Part shown: piece by piece, positions 35,478-47,577 of the stretch
How the letters are laid out: each line of letters starts with the position of its first letter
Position numbering within the stretch: position 1 is the stretch's first letter
Assembly (NCBI GenBank): GCA_037176885.1
Contig: JAWWNJ010000005.1
Coordinates: forward strand, 372,001-436,000
Reading direction: 5' to 3'
Source: Favolaschia claudopus
Taxonomy: Eukaryota; Basidiomycota; Agaricomycetes; Agaricales; Mycenaceae
DNA: 64,000 nucleotides
The notes under the pieces: generated by a model
What the model was told of the DNA's origin: nothing
The model's input: the letters and a program-made list of their open reading frames with translations, nothing else
The model's database searches: none
Position numbers and translations under genes: made by a program

Positions 35478-36435
35478 TGTGGATTGAGAAATCGAGGGCC
35501 CAGCTTGCAGAATATATACGTCGAGCTCTTTACCAGTTACTCAGCAGGAATGAGACACGTCCGTTGAAGCCAAGAACGAATTGTAAGCGCTGAGACTTGA
35601 GTGCCGTCGACAAGCATACACGCAGCAAACGGCATATGCCAGGGTGATTTGAATGGGTTGTCGTTGGCCAGTTCGTCCTACCTCAGAATTCGACCCGCCT
35701 GTATGTGCTGAAATCGTGCTCGACATGAGAATATGAGATTCCGTCGAAACGTCTGTTGCCAGAGTAAAGCCCAGTGGAATTCTTTCCAGTGAACCTCGAA
35801 CTTGCAACAAGCTAAGTATAGACCTGCATCGGCGCATTGTCATAAGAAATGACTACCGGCGGTGGATCTCGCATTCGGGCGGTGTTCGAATGCCAGACGA
35901 TTCCGGGCGGTATGCTGAATTTTGATCCACTCAGCGCGCAAACGTCGGTCAAGAATGAGAAGCAATAGAGTTATCCTAATCAGTGCAGCCAAGACAGATG
36001 AAGTACGGGATTGGAGAAGCCTGGAAAGATCTCCGGTGCTTTTCTTCTGCGAAAATTTGGTTGACGGTAATCACAATCGAGTCCGTTGTTGCACCAAGCA
36101 GTAGAAGAATCGATGAAACTGTGCGCGCTGTGCCAATATGGCGTTGAAGACGGAGGGGAGAGAAGCAGCCGTACAAAATGATACGGCCATGCCCGCATCT
36201 AGAGACTCGCGTTGAGCGCAGGCTGGGCTCGCAAAAAAAACTTCGTAAATGGAGTCAGACATGCCGAGCCAAACATGATGCATGAAGCTCTCTTGAAACG
36301 GGGCCGTCGCCACCGTTCACTGGGACCGGCAGCATGCCTAGTTCCTTTGGCTTGGAGTGCAGTGGATAGAGATCGAGGACCAGGGAGAACAAGGTGCATC
36401 GCCACTCGCGCATTCTCAGGCCAGATAACCGCAGT
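35478..36435. other. Intergenic; left flank of the large inverted repeat
   Basis: This contains the promoter side of the aldo/keto reductase. No gene is supported. Confidence 0.35.
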
Positions 36436-36589
36436 GTGACCGGCGGACCAAACGGTGTCTGCCGGCTGAATATCCGGTGTCCGCCCGCTGAAAATACGAC
36501 CCCGCGGGCGGAATGATGGCCATGGTGCTGGGATCCTACTACCACCACCTCTCTTGCTCTCCATATTATCTTGTATTTCTCATTTAAAA

Positions 36590-37470
36590 TCGGTTCTCAG
36601 ATCTCACAACCAACGGGACATATCCTCGTTCTCAAATCTCACAACCAGCCGGCATATCTTCTTCGTTCTCAGATCTCACAACCAACGGACATATCCTCGT
36701 TCGTGAATCCTACAACCAGCACCTGTTCTTTCGGTTCTCGGGTCCAACGACCAACGCTCCGTCTTCTTTTGTTTGCAGATCCAACGACCAGCGCTCTTCT
36801 CTTGGTTTTCAAATCCAACGACCAACGCTCTTCTTCTGGTCTTCAGATTCAACGACCAACCCTTTCTTCGGTTCCTGAGTCCCACAACGAATCTTTGTTT
36901 TTCGTTGTCAGATCTCACAACCAGCGGCCTCTTCTGGTTCATGGATCCAACAACCAGTGCGTATTCTTTCCGTTCTCAGATCCACCGACCAATGCATGTT
37001 CTTTCGGTTCTTGGATTTCACGACCACTCGGTATTTTCTGGTTCTCAGATCTTACAACCATGGGGTGTCCTCATTCTGGAATCCCACCACCGCTGTCCCT
37101 CTTGCTCAGCTCTCGGATCCAACAACAAACATGTTTTCGGTGTTCTCAGATCCAACCAACAACGTGTGCCTCCCTATTGTGGAATCCAACTACTGCCGTC
37201 CCTCTTTCCTTAGTTCCTAGATCCGACAACCAGCGCATACAATTATGTCAATGGTTCTCGGATTTTACAACGAAGCGTCACCGTATACTTGATTCTGAGA
37301 TGAAACAACACGCTCTCCTCCTTGTCCTTGCATCTATTAACTACCAGTCCAATGCACCGTGTTCTCAGATCTCACAACGGTGCATCGCTGTACGGTTCTC
37401 AAATCCTGCCACCAATACACCAAGGCCTTCGTACTCGAATCCGACCACCATTCTCTCTCTCTCGTGGGAT
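36590..37470. repeat. Degenerate minisatellite, left arm
   Basis: Tandem units of about 36-40 bp are built around ggttctcagatccaacgaccagcg-like text. They diverge towards the inside of the element. The phase happens to be open on the + strand for 322 codons (36571-37539), giving a low-complexity translation with recurring QISQPT and NDQR phrases that I do not regard as a gene. Confidence 0.75.
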
Positions 37471-37544
37471 TTCGGCGCAGTGAAACGACGTTGTACGTCG
37501 TTTGATTTCATCGCTTCCACGCGACTCCCAACATTCTGAGCGGC

Positions 37545-37840
37545 ATGTCTGCGAAACAAGACATGAACAGGGAAGCACAATTTACCCCTCCTCGAGGAAC
37601 ATCAGGCACTCTCGACGCAGCGAATGGTGCGCGCTCATCTCCGCTACTTTCTGGCCCTCCTCCTGACTTGGCTCCTACACAGAGGTGAGCATCGTTTCCT
37701 TGCTGCAAAATCGAGCTGACCTGAAACTCGACGCAGTAGTGGGCAAATGCGGCTCATACGCGCCTTTGCACCTCGCCACACACCTCCCCCTCGGTCAGTT
37801 CTGGCGCGCTCTCAGTATCGTTTAAACGATTTGTGCGAGG
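37545..37840 (+). pseudogene. Possible captured 5' gene fragment inside the inverted-repeat element
   Basis: Two plausible exons can be joined: ATG at 37545 (MSAKQDMNREAQFTPPRG, then ANGARSSPLLSGPPPDLAP) and, after an intron gtgagcatcg...cgacgcag, SSGQMRLIRAFAPRHTPPPR then SVLARSQYRLNDLCEG. Codon-like organisation and good splice signals suggest a real gene 5' end, but I cannot extend it and do not recognise the family. It may be a host gene fragment carried between the repeat arms. Confidence 0.35.
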
Positions 37841-39714
37841 GTAAATCATTGATACTGTCGGAGTCAGCTTGCTTTGAGACTTGACTTTGATAGGTAAGAT
37901 GGTGGTGATGCGTGGCGAGAGCTGACAGGAGCGGACGACGGAGTAAAGAGGGCCCACGGGGACCTGGGAGGCGTGCACGGGGTCTTTGGTTTGGGAGGAA
38001 ACTGAGTCGAAGCGCCAAGAACACATTGAGAAAGAAAGCCCCAAGTGCGAAGCTGGACACGGAGGAGTCTGAGCCAATGTGCGGAGCTCTGGAGGTCAGA
38101 AGGTGGTCTCAGATGTGTCTGCTGGTCGTCCGTTGATTGGAGGGGAACCAAGTAAAATGGGTTGCAAATGTGCGATGGAAAGTTTTGACCCAGGACTTCT
38201 GGACTTGGTTGTTGGACACGTCAGCCCTGAGGCATTCAGTCGAAGAGCGCGCACAGGTCAGGAGGTCGGGCATCGGGCGTGTCTGGTCCTTGATTTCTTG
38301 AAGGTATACGGAGTGGAGAGTCGAGATGGCCAAGGAACGCGGGAGTGGTGGGGAGAAAGGTTAGAGGAGAGAAAGAGACGTGACTGCTGTCACTTTTCCT
38401 GTGATGTCTGATGGTTTGGGGCATATTTTTCTGCGATCGGATGTCGGGTTACTGAGAAAAGGGAGTATAGTTTGTCCAAATAATTCGAGATCCCTCAGAT
38501 TTTTCTGAATTCTTTCACGAGAAGCCCCAGGATTTAAAAAATGCATAAAAACTTGGTTCAACTTGTCGTAACAAGGGTCGCAACACAGTCGCAACACGGT
38601 CGTAACGTGGGTCGCAACACGGTCGCAACACGGTCGCAACATTGGTCGCAACATAGTCGCAACACGGTCACAACATGGTCGTAAAATACACAGTTTTAAA
38701 CACGTTGCGCGTCTCTAATCTCCAATCTCAGTAGAAGATGGTGTTCAGAGCAATCTAAAGTCTGGAATTAACACCGATGTAGCCCAGAAGTGGCCAGATA
38801 TGTGCCAAAGTGGGTTCGATTCATCCGAAAAAGGAAGTCTTTGGCCAAGTGATTTCCGACCCACCAGCATTCAGTTTTCTTTTTCGCGTCTGAGTCTGTA
38901 TGAGCTATGAAAAATTCTTTGAAGATGTGTCGAACATTAGAGAGCCTATATATGTAAGTAGAATTGAGCGAGACTGAACTAACCGCAAGCTCCTCAGCAA
39001 CCGTAACTTGTAAGAAGTTGTTCGTTCGCCGAATGTTCGAAACACAATTCTGTACAAGCACCTTGCCTGAACTACGACACATTTTGCATCGCACCGTGCT
39101 CATGCTTCAAATACCCTAAACCTCTGAGTTAATTATCACTCAGAGTAGTATGAGCAACCTCAGGCCATTTTCTCGGCACCCGAGACTTTCTGAACCCTAC
39201 CAAAGGTGAAAAAAGTAAAGATTCACTGAATTTCCAATCTTTCAAATCAAAGTCTGAGATTATTAGAGCGGCATATACACACAAGCAATGCCGTGTTATT
39301 ATTGGATGACTCCAACCCTATTGCTCAAGTAATGCACCCATAATTTGAGAGAAGGGTTCCTCAGTCATTCACTGGTTTAGATGGTTTAGAGGTTTCACGT
39401 TCTTGTCTATACAAGGCTGACAGTCAGACATTACTTAAATCCTATTACCACAGATTTGGACTAATATGCAAGATGCTCTGGCTGAATTAAGGGTCTGAAC
39501 TAGTCAATTTGGTTCAGAGATAATAAATGGATAGTTCCCCATGAATAAATTCTTTAACGCACTTGATTATGGCGGAAATAAGATGAGTAGCTGGTCTCCT
39601 AGTATCGTGTTGTTACGGATTCTTTAAGATACATTGGCAACGTGCGTAGCAGTGAATTCTATGCTCCGGATGGTTGAATTTCCAAAACGGGACACGAGCG
39701 TTGAGTATCGGTGA
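37841..39714. other. Interior of the inverted-repeat element
   Basis: Apart from the fragment described separately and the minisatellite at 38565-38690, I see no supported gene here. The DNA becomes AT-rich from about 38900. Confidence 0.35.
38565..38690. repeat. Short minisatellite, 11-15 bp units
   Basis: Repeats of ggtcgcaacac(a/g) with small variants occur about ten times in tandem. The units abut without unique spacers. Confidence 0.85.
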
Positions 39715-41045
39715 TAGCCGAGACGCCAGCCCAAATCCGTTGTCAGATCCAAGAACTGACTACAGGGAAGAGACATTGGTTGCCAAATCCGAGAACTGAG
39801 AGAGTAAAGTTTGATTGCTAGATCTAGAAACTGAGAGAATACAGACCGGTATCGGGATCCGAGAAGACCTTGCTTGGTTGGTTGTGAGATGTGGAAACGA
39901 AAAGATAAAGATACAAATCGGTTGCGAGATCTGAGAACGAGATAACACAGGCTGATTATGAGTTTCAAGAATGAGGCGAATACACTTGATTGTTAAATTT
40001 AAGGAGCGGGAGAATATCAGAATGGTAATCGGATCCAAGAACAAGAAGACACCGGCTTGTTGTGAAATCTGAGAACGAGAGAAAATTGGCTGGTTTCTGT
40101 ATCCAAGGACGGGGAGAACCTGCTTTTTTTGTTGGATCCGAGAATCGAAAGAATACGCATTACTTAGTTGTTGGATTCGAGGACAAGAAGACACCGCTGG
40201 TTGTGGGATTTGAGAAGGAAAAAAAAGAATGGTTGTGAGATTTGAGAGCCAGAAGATACCGAGTGGTTGTTAGATCCAAGCACCAAGAAACCATGCTTTG
40301 GTCGTTGGATCCGAGAACCAAAAGAGTATGCACTGGTCATTGGATCTAAGAACCAGAAGACGCCGCTGGTTGCTGGATCTGACAACGAAATACTACTAAA
40401 GAGTGGTTGTGGGACTCAGGAACCGAAGACAAGGGTTGGTCGTTGGATCTGAAGACCAAAAGAAGAGCGTTGGTCGTTGCATTTGAAGACCAAGAGAAGA
40501 GCGCTGGTCGTTGGATCTGAAAACGAAAAAGAAGAGAGTCATGGTCGTTGGGCCCGAAAACCAAAAGAGCAGGCGCGCTGGTCGTAGGATCCACGGGTCG
40601 TTGGTTGTGAGATCTGAGAACAATGAATACAGAGTGGTCGTTGGATCTGAAAACGAGAGAATATCGAGTGGTCGTTAAATCTAAGCACCAGGAAACCATG
40701 CCTTTGGTCGTTAGATCCGAGAACCAAAAGAATACTCACTTGTCGTTGGATCTAAGAACCAGAAGACACCGCTGGTTGTTGGATCTGACAACGAAAAACT
40801 AAAGAGTGGTTGTGGGACCTAGGAATCGAAGACAAGGGTTGGTCGTTGGATTTGAAGACCAAAAGAAGAGCGTTGGTCGTTGAATTTGAAGACCAAGAGA
40901 AGAACGCTGGTCGTTGGATTTGAAAACAAAAAAAGACGGAGCGTTGGTCGTTGGATCCGAAAACCGAAAGAGCAGGTGCTGGTGGTAGGATCCATGAACG
41001 AGAATACGTCCGTTGGTTGTAATATTTGAGAACCGATTTTGAATG
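39715..41045. repeat. Degenerate minisatellite, right arm (inverted)
   Basis: These units are the reverse complement of those in the left arm (tggtcgttggatctgagaacca-like, 36-40 bp). They are more numerous than on the left, so the arms are unequal in length. Confidence 0.75.
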
Positions 41046-41340
41046 AGAAATACAGGATAATATATGGAGGGAGGTGGTGGTGGTAGGATCCCAGCACCAT
41101 GGCCATCATTCCGCCCGCGGGGTCGTATTTTCAGCGGGCGGACACCGGATATTCAGCCGGCAGACACCGTTTGGTCCGCCGGTCACCCTCTGCCTAGGCC
41201 GTCGCGTCTGTGACCGTCACACGAATATGACATCAACATTGGGAGCGAGCAACATGTGCCTTTGCGGTTTCATTTGGTCTCCTCTGCCTTGACTGCAACG
41301 AGCTCATCGTCCTCCTCGTCCTCGAATACCTCACCGGAAG

Positions 41341-42053
41341 ATGCCCTTTCTTCCCCGGAACATCCAGTCTCTTGGTTCTCCGTATGACAGACGAGATTCT
41401 CCCAAAATAGGCGGCAGCGAAGGCGGTACGCCGGAAATATCAGCTACTAAATTATTTCAAAGGTCTTACACCAACGTCTAGGGTTTATCGGGTTACTCGT
41501 CGGCCTCATCGTCATCATTCTCGGCTCTTCCATCGCCATTTACATCTTGCTGCGGGACCATTCGCCCTCCGACCGCGAACGGCAAGCTCGTCGCGAGCAG
41601 AGGCGATATCCTTCGGAGGCATCTCGTGTATCTTTCAAGCCGCGTCTCCCTTGGTCGGAGAAACTGGGAGGCATGTTCGGACGCGGTACCTCCTCGAAAA
41701 AGGGATGGATTCAAGCATCAGACGATGCTTGGGAGGCCGACGCTAACCGGGAGATGTCTGGTCTTCATCCAGTCGACCAGCCTTTCCGCCCGCCCCTGGA
41801 CCCTTACTCTATTCCATCGTATTCCAGCGACAGCGTTCCCTATGACCCTCCGGAGCCACGCTATACGCCCGCCTCGCATTCTACGATGTCCGACCTACAC
41901 TCGCATGAGTCTGTCATCCCTCGCAGCACGTCGCCCGAGTCGACTGTGCCCCCCCATAGCCCTGAACAGAATAAAGACCGCCATCTTTCTATCGAGTCGG
42001 CGAGCTCTGTTCGAACGTTTGAAGGTGGAACCAAGTTTATTGAGGGCCTGTAA
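41341..42053 (+). CDS. Single-span membrane protein with serine/proline-rich cytoplasmic tail
   Basis: Two exons (41341-41425 and 41482-42053) give MPFLPRNIQSLGSPYDRRDS, PKIGGSEGG and one membrane span (FIGLLVGLIVIILGSSIAIY). Next is a basic stop-transfer stretch (RERQARREQRRYPSEASR) and a tail with PWSEKLGGMFGRGTSSKKGW, many SP/TP sites and an end at GTKFIEGL. Function is unknown. The basic residues after the span put the long tail on the cytosolic side. The gene starts only about 150 bp from the right end of the inverted-repeat element, so its promoter may lie within or be altered by that element. Confidence 0.75.
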
Positions 42054-42665
42054 TGATGATGAATCCCCCCCGGACTCTGTTAACGGCGTCTTGCCATGAC
42101 CAACGTTGCGGGCCAGACAAAGCCGCAACGATGCTAACTGCACGGACGCATTTTGTTTTATATTTTGACGCGATGCGAATTTATGTATGTCCGATGGACG
42201 TGTACCAGATGTAATTCTAAGCTATAGGTACATTGATAGTTTCTTGTATGTACAATATACCATTGATTTTGGAGAGCGTTCGACCAAGGTTCGCCGCGTC
42301 CGCGAGTCGATCAAAATGCGCACCCCCCTCAGTTTCAAAAACAAACTGTTCAAATCTCGCTTTTGAGCCATGACACTCCAAAACCCTCTGAGGTGCGGCT
42401 TTCGGGGAAATATTGTCCGAGAACAGGAACGGCTTCATGGCGAACAGTCAACTTGCAAAGGTGATACTGATAGACGCCCGCTGGCACGATGGCAGCTTAC
42501 ATGGCCGTCTTCGTCAATATTAGGATCTCTCTTGTTCACGAACGGGCATGCTATGCACCCATTAGAAGCTGCTGGGGTCTGGTGATCGATACTACAGCCA
42601 TCTTCTGAACGCGACGCGATGCCAGCAAATCGGATCCTGGTTTTTGAGGTGTGTTTGTGATCTAA
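42054..42665. other. Intergenic
   Basis: A 73-codon frame on the minus strand (42217-42438) has no recognised similarity. This is the probable promoter region of the TKL-Cla4 fusion gene. Confidence 0.35.
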
Positions 42666-45600
42666 ATGCGCAAGAAGAAGCTGAATTTGTCGTGGCTCAC
42701 AGGCGGTGATATCGTTCCTGAAAGAGTCTTGCAGAGCGGATGTTTCGGGGTTCGTATTCGTGTCGATTTGCCGATGAATTGGACGAAAACTGAAGATGGT
42801 TCTACCACAGCAAGAGCCTGAGCTTGCGCGAGGTCGCCGAAATTGAGGCGGCGGTGAAGGGCTACGAGACTTCCATGGCGTATGAAAATGCTGTACATGG
42901 AATCGTGGAGAGTCTCGAATGTCGGAAACGGCTTATGGAGGTTTGTTAAGCAACCACCCGGACTTTGAATGCGTTTAATTTGTTGCAGGTTTCTTCGAAG
43001 CTTGGGCTTGTGAGCGACGCTGGTCTCCGAGTCGCCTTGCGTAAAGATGGGGAACGCATCGCTACGCTTTTAGTGTCCATTTTCACCTCGAAGACTTTGG
43101 AAGCAATAGCACTGCGACTAGAAAACGATGCTGCTCAGAATTTCCTCGATGTGGTGCAAAGTGTAAGTAAGCTATTTCGACGCGTGTTGGTGGTTCATAT
43201 GGTGATTGGGTTGATATCGTACAGACTTTGGACAAGGGCTTGCTAATAGGCGCGGAACACAGCAAAATGGCGCGGAGGATGATTCGGAAGCTCTCTGCTG
43301 CATGCGATAAACTGCCCTCTTCGTTGTTTATAACAAATGTCACCGGAAAGGAACAACATCCGGTAGCCTATTTCTCCAAGCCCGCTGCTATGCAAACTGA
43401 CCATTCGACAGACGTATGGTGGCTCATACGGCGACATCTTCCGCGCTAGGTTTGGCACGCAAACCGTTGCATTGAAGTACATGCGCGCCGTGCATTTTTT
43501 GCGAGGGACTGATTTGCGGCGCATCCGCTTGGTGAGCTATGCCAGAACAATTTACCGAGGGTCGCTTGTCTGATGAAACTAGAAATTCTGCCGCGAAGCA
43601 CTCGTCTGGAAGGAATTGCAGCATCCGAATATCCTGCCTTGTCTGGGAATTGACGGTGATAGTTTTCCGTCGGCGTTGTGCATGGTTTCGCCATGGATGG
43701 AGCATGGGACTGTTATGAATTACCTGAAAGAACATGGGCACCAGAACGTCGACAAATTGGTGAGTGTTCGCTCGTGCCCGGATGTCTCACTCAAGCGGGA
43801 CATATGCTAGCTATATGAAATCGCGCAAGGGCTGCAGTATCTCCACTCATGCGGCATCGTGCACGGGGATTTGCGAGGTGTCCGTACGTCTTTTGCTGTC
43901 GAATCTACTTGATTAACGGTTCTTTGCACTCGCAGTCCAACATCCTCATAACTGACGATTGGAGCGCTTGTTTGGCTGATTTTGGACTGAGTATCTTTTC
44001 GGACGCTACGGCTTCCATGACCACAAACCGTGGCGGCAGCCTTTACTGGATGGCTCCGGAGTTGCTGGATCCAGACCGCTTTGGGGACAAGTTCCTGCGT
44101 ACGCCTGCTAGCGACATATATGCGTTTGGATGCGTCTGCCTAGAGGTGAACTATCTCCTCTTTTCGTATGTCATATCCTCACCTCGACTAGTTATACACC
44201 GGTCGTCCTCCGTTTGCTAACCTTCCGGAGCCTGGTGCGCTGATGAAGGTCATCAAAGGAGACCGACCGCCACGACCACCTGGCCCGCCCGCGATGTCTG
44301 ATGTGCTCTGGCAACTGGTATCAACCTTTTGGAAAGATAATCCTTCGGATCGACCGTCCACGGCCGCAGTCGTGCAGAGTATGGTGTTTCCACCACCGGA
44401 ACCCAAATCTCCGCGTCCATTGCCTGCTGTTCCACAAGCAAAGTCCCATTCATCCACGCCGCCTCCTCTTCCTCCAACACTCGACCCGGATATGTCTAAA
44501 TTAAGCGTCGCCGCCACAGCAGACGATGTATCGCTTTCTTCGGCAGTATCGTTCGTGCAGGACAAGATTGTGCCACGGCCCGTTCGCCCTCCTCCTCCCG
44601 ATTCTTCGGACATTTTCTCCCTTGGTCGCCTTTCTTCGCCGAAATCGTCCTCTCAAGAGGCGAGTCTGAACTCATCATCGTCATCGTCGCCGGGGGTAGT
44701 GAGGCAGGGTCCCGTCAGTGTCAAGGCGAAGCGCACATTAGCTAGCTGGCATTGGCCGAATAGGTGGCTTGTTTTAGTAGACAGGACTCTCACTGTTCGA
44801 AAATCCAAGGTTCGTTGTAAGTGCTACTAATCATCACCCATTTTCTGAACACTATTTCTAGAGCTCTACTAAATCTATGACCATCATTCCTTTACTGGAT
44901 ATTTCCAATGTTGAGCGAACCGATGAGCGGCCTTACTGTTTGCTGTTGGAAACCCGTGGTGGTAAGCGCCATTTTCTGGCTTTCAAGAGTGATAAGGAGC
45001 TATATGGTTCGTGGTCCGATACTCGAAATACAGATGTATATTGACGAGCTTTTGTTTGTAGACTGGCAAGAGGATGTCTACAGTCGCTCATCCCGTACAA
45101 GTATGAGCAATCCCGTCAATTTTGTCCACAATGTGCACGTCCAACGTGATGCTACAACCGGTGCTTTCACCGTATGTGTCTTGTGTGTCTCAACGAAGTT
45201 TCGAAGCTGCTCAACCATCGAACAGGGCCTACCTAACCACTGGGAGGAGTTACTCGCTCATTCTGCCATAACCCACGACGAGTATGCGAAGAATCCGGAG
45301 GCGGTCCGAGACGTTTTGGAGTTCTATACGGCTCAACAGAACCACGAATTGGACAAAGACCAGATAGGTTTGTGCCGTTGTGTTGCTGTCCGTGTATTTG
45401 CAATGCTGAGTGCACATGAACAGGCTATTTTCCTGTCCCTAAACCCGGCCCTGGAACGGATTCGTCCAAGAAGGTCCCTGCTCTTGATAGCCCGGCGTCT
45501 ACGAAAGAGCACCAGTCACCGCAACCGCTGCGCGTCCTTCCTAACAACGGCAATACTCCTTCAAAAAATACGGTTGAAGCATCGCAACCTGGCCCATCCG

Positions 45601-46889
45601 TTCTCGAAATCACTAGATCGGCTTCTACGCGTCTGGCAAATTACTTGCAGCCATCTCGGTCAACTTCGACCCGTACCCGTCCCTCCCCCAACAACCGTTA
45701 TGCTGCTCCTGAGCCGTCCAAACCTGAGCCCAATCTTGGGGCCGTGGGTGCGGAAGGAGATAAGAGGATCAGGAGACATACTGAGGGGGAGACGATGGAA
45801 AGACTACGGTCGCTTGTGTCTCATGACGATCCAAAGGCAGTTTATACTAAGATCAAGAAAATTGGACAGGGGTGAGTTTTGACGTTCTTGCGGAGAGCTT
45901 CCCCCCTGAATTAGGTGCGACAGGGCTTCGGCGCACATATATCTTGCAAAGACAGTTGCCACTGGCATCAAGGTCGCGATCAAGGAGATAGACTTTTCGC
46001 AACAGCCGCACAAGGATCTCATCGTGAATGAGATTGTCCTCATGAAGGAGTCCCGGCATCCCAATGTTGTCAATTTTCTTGCGAGTTATCTTCTCAAAAG
46101 CAACGAGTTGTGGGTGGTGATGGAGTATATGGAGGGTGGCGCGTTAACAGACATTATCGAGAATAACGAAAAGCTAGAGGAGGATAAGATAGGTCGGATT
46201 TGCTTGGAGGTGTGTGGACAGTTACGATGAGACGTCTAGGCATCTGACTGACAAGTCTGCAGACATGTAAAGGTATTGCGCACTTGCATAGTCACGAAAT
46301 TATCCACCGCGATATTAAGTCAGACAATGTTCTACTCGATGCATTCGGCCATGTGAAAATCAGTGAGCCACAGGCATCCTTCAAGGTTCTGGAATGTCCT
46401 GACCTTCGATGCAGCGGATTTTGGTTTCTGCGCTAAATTGACTGATCAGAAATCTAAACGCGATACTATGGTTGGGACGCCGTATTGGATGGCTCCGGAA
46501 ATTATCAAGCAGAAGGAATACGGTCCGAAGGTCGACATCTGGTCTCTAGGCATCATGATAATTGAGATGCTTGAGGGGGAGCCGCCGTATCTGGATGAGG
46601 AGCCGCTCAAGGCGTTGTATCTGATTGCGACGAACGGGACGCCGACTCTCGCTCGGCCTGAAGGTCTCTCTGAAACGCTGAAGAGGTTCTTGTCCGTCTG
46701 TTTGTGTGTGGATGTGAGGAGTAGAGCGACGGCGGATGAGCTGTTGGGGGTAAGTTTTCTTGTATATTTTTTGTGCTGGCATAACTCTGAATCATGTTTT
46801 TGTCGGTTGGACAGCATGTGTTTCTCAACACGGCGTGTGCGCTTTCGGACCTTCGAGAGTTGCTGCTGTTCAGGAACAAGCGGACATGA
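42666..46889 (+). CDS. Bi-kinase: TKL-type kinase fused to PH-CRIB-STE20 (Cla4/PAK) kinase
   Basis: The first half is the shared head: helical region ([28 protein letters not shown]) and TKL kinase with [34 protein letters not shown] (Lys to Arg in the catalytic loop), ADFGLSIF and [13 protein letters not shown]. Exon 44192-44809 runs without interruption from the kinase C-lobe ([24 protein letters not shown]) through a proline/serine linker into a PH domain ([19 protein letters not shown]). PH continues as [18 protein letters not shown]. Then come CRIB ([14 protein letters not shown]), which binds Cdc42/Rac-GTP, and a complete STE20 kinase: [54 protein letters not shown]. Cla4 kinases control polarity and septin/budding pathways at membranes. 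Both kinase domains look catalytically competent. The N-terminal exon (42666-42747) is uncertain because I could not make its phase fit the next exon. The shared exon argues against two separate genes. Confidence 0.85.
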
Positions 46890-47577
46890 CAATAATTATA
46901 CGATTCTGTGAATCAGGCTGTTGATCTTTTTCCTAGTTTGTAACAATTCCTCAGTCTCTGCTGTCCTTAAACAGACTATGTACGTACAAGATATTGTATC
47001 CCTAATCCACTGTAGAATTAACGATGTACACTGGTCGCGAGCAACCGAGGGTTGAAGTGATTGGTCGACTTGAAGCAAGAGCGCAAATCAGTATGACAGT
47101 GTGACAGGAGTGGAACCGACTCCCCCGCCGAGCCAGTCCTCGGCGTGGATGTTGTTTTCCAAGACGTTACTCAATGGCTGGATGGCAGCTATACCATACC
47201 GTATCGTACGTAGGGGTCGTATAACATGTGCAGTGTGTGTACATCGTGAGGCGCGGCTAGCTAAATGATACGTGGATGTCAATGTTGTTCAAGTTGAGAT
47301 GGAACAGAACGGAATGGGATGGTATGGGAACAACGGAATTGAAGCTACGAGAAGAAAGTCCGAGTCTATGGCCAAAAGCCTCCAAAGCACAAGAGGAATG
47401 ATTATTGGCGGCGTGCATATTGATGTACCGTATGATAATATATAGACTAAATGCAAGAAGTCGAGAAAAGTTGTCGCGTTATCGGTAGGGTCGGATCGGG
47501 TCGGGTCGAGGAGGCATGAACAAGCATGAGAGGTCATAAAGGTCGCAAAATCATGTCCATGGATAGTGATGATCCAT
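46890..47577. other. Intergenic between convergent TKL-Cla4 and TKL-C1 genes
   Basis: 3' flanks of two convergent genes. No coding or RNA feature is supported. Confidence 0.35.

Larger units (their letters stand above)
36436..41186. mobile_element. 4.75-kb inverted-repeat element with minisatellite arms
   Basis: The left end gtgaccggcggaccaaacgg matches the reverse complement of the right end (ccgtttggtccgccggtcac, ending 41186). The match runs inward about 130 bp through tggtgctgggatcc at high identity, then into long arms of degenerate tandem repeats in opposite orientation. I see no target-site duplication and no transposase. It may be a foldback-type element, an inverted duplication, or host DNA trapped between two inverted copies of a minisatellite-bearing element. 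Confidence 0.7.

Noticed and set aside
36571..37539. 322-codon open frame as a protein gene
   Set aside because: The translation is a decayed echo of the 36-40 bp minisatellite, with no splice structure or family match.
38565..38690. CRISPR-like array
   Set aside because: Units of 11-15 bp abut without unique spacers, and the organism is eukaryotic; it is a minisatellite.
44400..46889. A separate CLA4 gene starting at an internal ATG (44390 or 44491)
   Set aside because: The TKL kinase would then have no stop codon, since one exon runs through both parts; a fusion is simpler, although an internal promoter is not excluded.
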